Of a stretch of 64,000 nucleotides of DNA, positions 50,901 through 59,900 are shown piece by piece; position 1 is the first letter of the stretch; each line of letters begins with the position of its first letter. A program made the position numbers and the translations under genes. This DNA is from Eleginops maclovinus (Eukaryota; Chordata; Actinopteri; Perciformes; Eleginopidae): assembly GCF_036324505.1 (NCBI RefSeq), contig NC_086356.1:16541744-16605743 (forward strand), given 5' to 3'. The notes under the pieces were generated by a model that did no database searches, was not told the DNA's origin, and saw only the letters and a list, made by a program, of their open reading frames with translations.

Positions 50901-53900
50901 CCCTGTTTGAAGTAACGACAACAGGTATCCCCTCCAATTTAGGCCTGTCAAGATCACTACTTTTGTTGGACGATATATTGTCAAAGTCAACTTTATTCAA
51001 TTTATCTGTGTGTGTGATACAAACAGGGAAATCTAAATGCTATTTCTCACCATCCCAGAATAAAAAATATTGAATTATTGGCCTTAAAAGGTGACATTGT
51101 CATTTCAGGCCATCATGCCACTAATACAATAAACGAAGAGCACACTTTGACTGTAACGACTAATTCTTTAAAATATTCAGACATTGGAATATAAAAAATA
51201 ATTCAAACTATCTGAAATGAAATACACATAAATCATACATTTTGAAAACAAAACACCTAAACGAAAACATTTAAAAAACTGCAGTTTTTTGACATAAGTT
51301 GATAATATACAATGATCAAGTTTATTTCCATAAATTGATTCTAAAAAAAGTATTGTTCTCATGTAAAAACCATAAAGGATATCTCCTATACATATATTCT
51401 ACAATGAGCTGACAGTGTAAAAAGGATAAAAATGATCAAATTCAGTTGATATTGTGAAAATGATGACTATAACGTCTATATATTCTACAATTACTGGATT
51501 ATGATATCAAAAAAAGTAATTATCATGGCAGGCCTAATTACATGCTTTCTTTTACACTTCGTGTACCAACCACATTGTGATTTAGCAGCGCAACATAACT
51601 GAAAAGCCGTGTTTCCTTCTGTTCAGAGGACATCCCACTGTTGGGGCCCCTAGCTGCTTCATCTGTGAGCCCGCATAACCTCAGCCTGTCCTGGAGCACT
51701 GTGTCAGGTCACTTTGATGGCTTTGTTATCCGGGTCAGTGACCCCGAGCAGCAGTCTGATACACTGGAGTTCAGACTGCCTGGTGAAGCCCGTAACATTA
51801 CGGTTTCTAACCTGATGGATGCCACGGGCTATGATATTGAACTGTACGGTATCTCTCATGGGCGCCACACTCCCACTGTATTAACCCACGCTGCCACAGG
51901 TACTACGTATTTTACATATCTTTAGCTCTCCTCCCTTGGTTTTTGATGAGGTTTTGCCTAAATACTCTTAGTTTAGAGTATGTTTTGGTCTCATTCTATA
52001 CCAAAATATCTGTCTTAATGCATTTCAGGCCTAAGATCCACAGATAAGGAAAATAGATCACTGAAGTATAATACAATACTTATTGGACAGAATTGTGGTA
52101 ACCAGACCTTTTTTGTCTTCACTAGTTGTGATCAACGGCTATTAGCATCTTTAGCATCTTTGCCTTACTGTGAGAAATCTCAGCAGTGATTGTTGTACAT
52201 TTTTGCTCATGTTCACACTTTTGGTTTTGTGGCTCATGACAGGATTTTTTCATTTTTCTAGTCATTTTTTATTATTGTAGAACTACATAACACTTTATAA
52301 TGCATGCTACTTTTGCCATTAATGTGTTTTAGCCTTCAATTTCAGAGGTATTCAGATCAGATTTTCCCATCTTAGCTAAATGTTGCCTCCTTTAAAACTC
52401 AAAATCACAGGAACAGATTTTATTATATGCTTTTGCAACCATTGCACACATTATCCACCTAATAGGAAATTGTTCCCCTTCCCACATGTGTTCCCTTTTC
52501 ACAAAAAAAAAAATCAAACCCACTCCTCTCCAGCACCTTTGCCTAGAGTGGAAAACTTGACCATTTCCAAGATCACCCCCTACGGCTTCCGTGTGTCGTG
52601 GGAGGTGAAGCAGCAGCAGCAGCAGGAGGAATTAGCCCCCTCTAGTGGCGGCTTCACACATTTTCAAATAGTGGTGACAGACTCCGGCTGGCTGCTGGAG
52701 CCTCAGGAGTTCACTGTGCCGGCAAACCAAAGTCACCTGGACATCTGGGGCCTCATCACCGGCATAGGCTATGAGGTCAGGCTGACCGGGGTGTCAGAGT
52801 CAGGGCTTCTCTCTCGGCCTCTCACGACAGTGGCTGTGACAGGTACCACTCACAGTGCACTGCAGGGCCCCTCCTACTAAAAGTGAACTACTGTACACGT
52901 GATCATTAGTCAATGTTCCTGTTCTGAAGTTTCACCATCACAGCTTGGAAGCTGTATAAATGGCATCATTTGTTGATATAGATGTTTTTGTATTTCTAAT
53001 AATACAAAGATTTGATTGAACAAGATTAGCTTGTGGGTGATACATTTGGTCATCTGCCATGTTTTCGATGGTGAGGCTTCAGCTCCTGTACTGTTCGTCT
53101 AATCCTAACTCATATTTAAAACAAATCTTTTCCAGAATGGTCTCACTTCTCTTCTGTTTTAAGCATTTGCTTCGTCACCGGGGGAAGAGATTTGGTACCC
53201 CCACCTGTTTTCTTCTTGCCTCCAAAATATGAAAACAAGCAAATTTGCTTGTTTTCATATTTTAAAAGTGTTTTCCTTCAGATTTCTGATTGGTCCTGCA
53301 CAGACGTCTTTGGACGTCTTTTGAAAGTAACTCTCACCATGCTGCTAACTCATGCTGGTTTACTTCTCTGACTTAAGTGAATATTACAAAATGGTCAGAC
53401 ATAGGAAAACACTGATAAGTCAACAGAGACATTCTTGGCATGAAATGTCAGTTGATTTATTTTCTCTTCTCTTTTGTTTCATCGTCTTTGAATGCACTGA
53501 ATGAATCGAGGCTGGGCTTGAAGACGCATGGGGACCTTGTCTCAACTGGTATTTGTGAAATCAAACACATCCTTTAGATCCTTTAAAGGACTGTGACCCT
53601 GTTAACTGACATAAATAAAGGTTTACAAAAAGCATCTTGTCTTTTCAGTTCACCTGTGTGCTGTGGTTTTAACTGATTTACACTAACGGACGCCTGAGCA
53701 TGTCAGATTGGAGGTGACAAAAAGGCTGGAGTATAACCCTGTGTGCCACCTGGACACCTTGCCTGATTGCCGACTTCTTCCATACTTCAGAATTTTGATG
53801 ACTATTTCTGGGAAAACTTCAAACCTACTGCATCGTTTTTCCCTGTCTAATCAGAGGCTGAGCCGGAGGTGGAGCATCTCTTTGTCTCGGACGCCACGGC

Positions 53901-56900
53901 TGAAGGTTTCCGTCTGTCATGGACGTCTGATGAAGACTTATTTGACAGATTTGTGATCAAAATAAGAGACAGCAAAAGATTAGCCCACCCTCACGAGTAC
54001 AGTGTCCGCGGTGACGAACGGACCAAAGTTTTAACTGGACTCTTGAGTGGCACCGAGTATGAAATTGAGCTTTACGGTGTCACATTGGATCGACGCTCAC
54101 AACCTATTTTCGGGGTTGCTCAGACAGGTATATAAAATCACAGCAGTGTGCAGTTTTAGACTAACTACTAAACCTTTGTGTGTGTGATCTGCTGTCTGAT
54201 AACTGAACCCACAGTCCAACTAAAACTCTTTATTCCTCATGTTTAGGCTTAACTCCAAGTCCAATGGAAAATGGTCTTTTGGGATCCTTCATGTTTATAG
54301 TTTTCCTGTATTTATGCAGTGGTATTAGCCATCTTTTCTTCTGCTTATCTGTCTGCACATTTCTATTTGTACTTTTCTAGGCCTCAGTACTCCAAACGGA
54401 CTGAGCTTTTCTGAAGTGATGGACTCATCAGCTATGGTCCACTGGTCCATGCCTCGCTCTCCAGTGGATGGCTACAGAATCACCTACATGCCCTTTGAAG
54501 GAGGTGAGAGCTCTATGTGTGCTTTTCTGTTGCTATAGATAATGACTGATATAAATGTGTATTTTATTTGATCTGAGTTTGTTTACCTTGTTTAATTATT
54601 AGAGTTATTTGATATTAAGTTCATAGTTAGTTGAAGGAAATCAAGCCTTGTCAGTAGCATGGCTCTAGGGAATGTGGCTCTTCAATCCACCTTTTCCGTT
54701 GAGGCTGAAACACCTCAAGACCTATCCCACAGATTGCAATGCATTTAGTGTATACATTCATTCCCCAGAGGATGAATCTAACTGGCTTTTGTTATCTTCC
54801 CACGTTCCCTCTTGTGTCACTATGAGGTTGAAATGTTTGGTTAATAACTTAAATGCCGCAACAACTATTGGGGAGATTGCGATGAAATCGAGAACACACA
54901 TCCAAGAAGTGTCTTTAAAGCTAATGGCTACATCTCCTTCATTTAATCTATTGCCACTTTGGTTTTACAAAAGATAAGACCAACCTTTAGTCCAAATTGT
55001 ATTGTTGTACGGAAGGACAGAATAGAGGAAGTTTGATAAATACAATAACAGGAAAGAAAAACTTCATCTGAGGCTATGGCATGACGTGATTAAATATAAA
55101 ATGTATTTAGTATGACAATATAAAATATTGTACAGTAATATAAAATTGCATAGTGTTCTGTCAACCAAAGCTAACGTTGATCACAACACTATTGAAAGGC
55201 ACTAAGTTGCAAGGCTACATCAGAGCATATGTATAAAGAAAGAAGATATATATCTTTTTGGTTTTTATTGTAGGACCCATTTTGTTGCGTTTCTCCTGCA
55301 GGAAGCCCGCTGATGGTGACTGTGGATGGCGACGTGTTTGAGGCTTTGCTGCCCAATATGAGTCCTGGCAGAAAGTACCAGGTGACTGTGAGTGCTGTGA
55401 AGGGCCTGGAGGAAAGTGACCCCAGCACTGACACTGTCATCACAGGTTGGCTCCTTCTTCTCCTCCTCCTCCTCCTCCTCCTCCACCTTCTCCTCCTTCT
55501 TCTCCTCCTCCTCCTCCTCCTCCACCTTCTTCTTCTTCTTCTTCTTCTTTTTCATCTTCGTCTTCTTCTTCTTTTTCGTCTTCTTCTTCTTCTTCTTCTT
55601 CTTCTTCTTCTTCTTCTTCTTCTTCTTCGTCTTCGTCTTCGTCTTCTTCTTCTTCTTCTTCTTCTTCTTCTTCTTCTTCTTCTTCTTCGTCTTCTTCTTC
55701 TTCGTCTTCTTCTTCTCCTTCTAAAACCCTTGTGCGTCCCTGTCTGTTCTAAGAAAATGTAATTGTTCCTGTTTGTGTGTACTGCAGCTCTGGACAGACC
55801 TCAGGGCCTGACTGCAGCTAATGTCACTGACACGTCCGCCCTACTGCTATGGCAACCGTCTGTCGCCACCGTGGATGGCTACATCATTACTTACAGTGCT
55901 GACTCGGGTGTGTCTCATGTATTTATATCACACATGCAATATCCTGTCATTTAGTCCAGAAGCAGAATTAGTTCAACTTTAAAAGCCATCGATGCTAAAA
56001 ACTATATTTAGCAGGATGAGGAAATGACACAAGCTTTGTCCTGATTAGTTTAAATTCTTTAAATCCAGTACAGAAGTATTTTAGGTAAGAGAAAAACTTC
56101 TACATTTTTAGATCACATATCAAATCACACTTTAAGTCATGATTTTGGAGAAATAAGTAAAAATGCATTCTATATAGTTTAAATTTGTAATGCTTCAGTT
56201 TACATTTTATTGATATTGAAGTGATTCTACTAATTACTACTGTTATGCACATGGGTCTACTTTCTGATCAAATGTAATCTATTGGTATAGTACAAGTATG
56301 GCAGTATTATTATTAAGTAAAATCTTAAAATGCTGCCTGTTCAAATGACTAATTTAGCTTTATAGTGATTGTGTGATTTGGATTATTGATGTGGTTGTGT
56401 CCTGCCTTTCAGTGTCCCCCATGGTGGAGCATGTTTCTGGGAACACGGTGGAGTTTGAGATGGGCTCCCTGGTTCCGGCAACCCACTACACAGTTGGAGT
56501 TCACGCTATGGGAGACGCGCAGAAGAGTGACTCCGCTGTTACTGAATTCACCACCGGTAGGATTGTAAAAAGAGAAAATGTATTAAAAAATCTTGTTTAT
56601 GTTGAAGGAATGATTAATCCACAGTGTGATGTTGTATTTTCAGATGTGGATCCTCCTCGTGATCTGAAGGCTATTAACATCCAAACTGACGGAGCGACCC
56701 TCACATGGAAACCTCCGCAGGCTGCAGTGACTGGTTACACACTCACCTTTGACTCTGCTGATGGAGTTATCAGGGTGTGTACATTACTGACGATGCTTAG
56801 GTTTTTGGGTTTAAACAAATAAAACTTCAGACTGCATGAAGTCACGGTTCCTGGTGTTTTCCAAAGCACACTATCAGGTGTTTTTTTTTCCAGAGTCATT

Positions 56901-59900
56901 TTCTACCGTCTTGGCACATATTGTTTTTCTCTTCACCTGCCTCAGGGCTTCTGCTATAATCACTGAAAGCAGAACATATTTTTACTAAGGTGTCCATCAT
57001 GATTCAAGAAACTGCTGAAATGTCATTAGAATATTCGTACAAAAAAGAAAATGCCCTAAAATCCTTTAGAAACAGGTGTGTGTCACAAGGTTATAGACAA
57101 AAAGTATTGAAAAGAAACAAGAATCCACATTTCCAAAAATTCTGATATTCCATTAAAATCTTGGACTCAAATCTTTTGAAGGTGTGTCCTAAATGTGTAG
57201 TCTGTAATTGTGGTATCATTGGATCACATGATACGAAAATAATTAAGGCTTCTCAATAAAAATCTGCTGAATTTTTACAACAGATAACTCTAAAGTCCTA
57301 GAAAGAGTTGTGCCCTACTTTTCCAGTGTAGTGTGTAGCATTGATTTTTGATTCTGAAATGATTTATATGTTTACATATTTCAGTCGACTCTCTCTCTTG
57401 CTCTTTGTAACTGTTTTTTTTCTACATGTGTGTGTACGGATTCAGGAAGTGGTGCTCAGCCCGACAGCGTCCTCTTATAACATGGCTCAGCTCACCGGCT
57501 CAACAGAGTACAATGTGAAACTTCAGGCCATCGCTGGACCCCAGAGGAGTCGTCATGTGACCACCGTCTTCACTACCAGTAAGGAAACACATGCAAGCTC
57601 ACACCTCCTCTCTTTTGTTTTTTAATAATTCTTCCCAAAAGCGACTTCATTGCTGGTATTCTTACAGCAGGGGAAGATGTGGTGATGTTACAGGCAACAC
57701 TCCAGATGCACTTTGAAATGTAAAACCTTTCCTAGCGCAGATTCCTTCCCTTCATTCTGATCCTGCACCTGTGATTATGTTTCTCTCTCTCTCACAATGG
57801 AAAAACCTTTTTTTTTTAAACCTTCTTTCTTTCAAAAGTCCATACTCTCTCACGACACTGTCTACTGTCTTGAAGATCACCCTGCTAAGATGATGTCTTT
57901 TTAATATGTGCTGACAGTTGGACAGTTGTACAGACACCCTAAAGACTGCGCTCAGATTTTACTGAACGGAGAGGCAACCTCTGGGCTGTACACCATCAGC
58001 GTGGGAGGAGAGGAGAGCCAGCCCATCCAGGTTTACTGTGACATGACCACAGAAGGAGGAGGATGGATGGTGAGTGACTCGACCTGCTGGAGTCAATTCA
58101 AAGGCAGTTATGCAACCATAAATCTAGAGATACAACAAAAGTCTTATTGAGAGAAAAAAGTCTAAAATTAATCATTCAAGCGTTATTTAATGCAATAATG
58201 GCAAAAAACAAAGTCTGCTCTCAGGCTCTCAAAAATAGAGATTCCCTGCTTCTTTCTGTTTTCATCATTTTAAAATAAAAAATCTTGGCAAAACAAGACA
58301 TAGTGAAACTAGGATGGACATTTCTCACTATTTCCATATAGCATAGCAAGGGAAGTTCACTTATAAATAAACCTCATAATTCCAGCGCTGTTGAATGACA
58401 TTGATTCTGATATTAACATACTGCCTGTTTTCTCTAATAATAATAATAATCAGAAACCATGGTGACCTTTGTTGTGCTTTGTTATGATTTATATGGAGCT
58501 GTTGTGACACTCTGTCCTCTTCAGGTTTTCCTCAGACGGCAGAATGGAAAGCTGGAGTTCTTCAGGAACTGGAAGAACTACACGGCTGGCTTCGGAAACA
58601 TGAACGATGAGTTCTGGCTGGGTAAGAGCTCTGCTCTCCTAGACTTACCACATCTCTGTATGTCTTTCTCTTCTTACTCAGTCCCTTCAAAACTCACACA
58701 TATTATATTACTACAGGTCTTTCCAACCTTCATAAAATCACAAATTCTGGCCATTATGAGCTGCGAGTGGACATGAGGGATGAAGGAGAAACAGCCTACG
58801 CTCTGTACGACAAGTTCACCCTTGCAGAACCAAGAACCCGCTACAAAGTCTACATAGGAGCGTATAGTGGAACAGCAGGTGGGTATTCATTTGAAGGAGG
58901 AGATTGTCATTTTTTTGGATTCACCGATATGAGTTTTTTCTATGACAGTTAGATGAGAAAGTAATTCCTCTCTAATGTCTGTCGAGTAAATAGTAGCATC
59001 TTATTGCAAAGAGTGAAAACAGGCCAAAAAGTGAACAGCTAGTGTAAGAATAGTCACCTTCCAGCATCACTAAAGCTCACGTATTAACACTTTGTATCTT
59101 GTTTGGTTCAGTTGTAAAATAAAGTACTGCAAATTGGGCTTCATTCTACAAGCTTAAATATAATATGGCACCAAAACCTTTGTAAAACCATCCCTTGTTA
59201 TTTTACACCTGAAGTTTTTGTAGAATTTAACTAAATGAGATAGGACATGGTAGATTTAGTAGACAGATTGTGTTAGCTGTGGACAGCGCTAGGCTAGCTG
59301 TTCTCCCCGTTTTTAGTCTCTATGCTTAACTAGGCAAATAAAGTTAATATTCAGCAATAAATTGTTGATGGTTTCCTTAAGTAAAAACCTCTATCACACA
59401 ATTTACTCAATAAATTCTCATCCACATGAGCTGTGTGTTGATTTCTTCACCAGGGGATTCCATGACCTACCACCAGGGTCGACCTTTCTCCACCTACGAC
59501 AACGATAACGATATTGCTGTCACCAACTGCGCCTTGTCCTACAAAGGAGCCTTCTGGTATAAAAACTGTCATCGTGTCAACCTCATGGGGAAATACGGTG
59601 ATCTCAGTCACAGTAAGGTACGTGCATTTGATTTCCTGAAGTCTTGTATCATCGCTTTCTCATTCCTGTGGAACAATTGTAAAAAGATCTGTAACATTAA
59701 ACAGTGAAGGTAACAAACAACAAAGGAAAGTTCATTCACATATTATAAATCTTTCAGTCCCAGTTACGTTTTATTGGTTTTGTATTGTAGTTTTAAATTT
59801 GGTTAATGTAAAATTATTTTCCTCCAGCTCTGCCATTTTTATATTGTACATTTATGTCAGTGTGTACATCAACAAACCACATTTTAAGGTTTATAAGTCA

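Noticed and set aside
55313..55762. Open frames encoding poly-Leu, poly-Ser or poly-Phe
   Set aside because: They are translations of the TTC/CTC tract in an intron; only 55302-55445 is coding.
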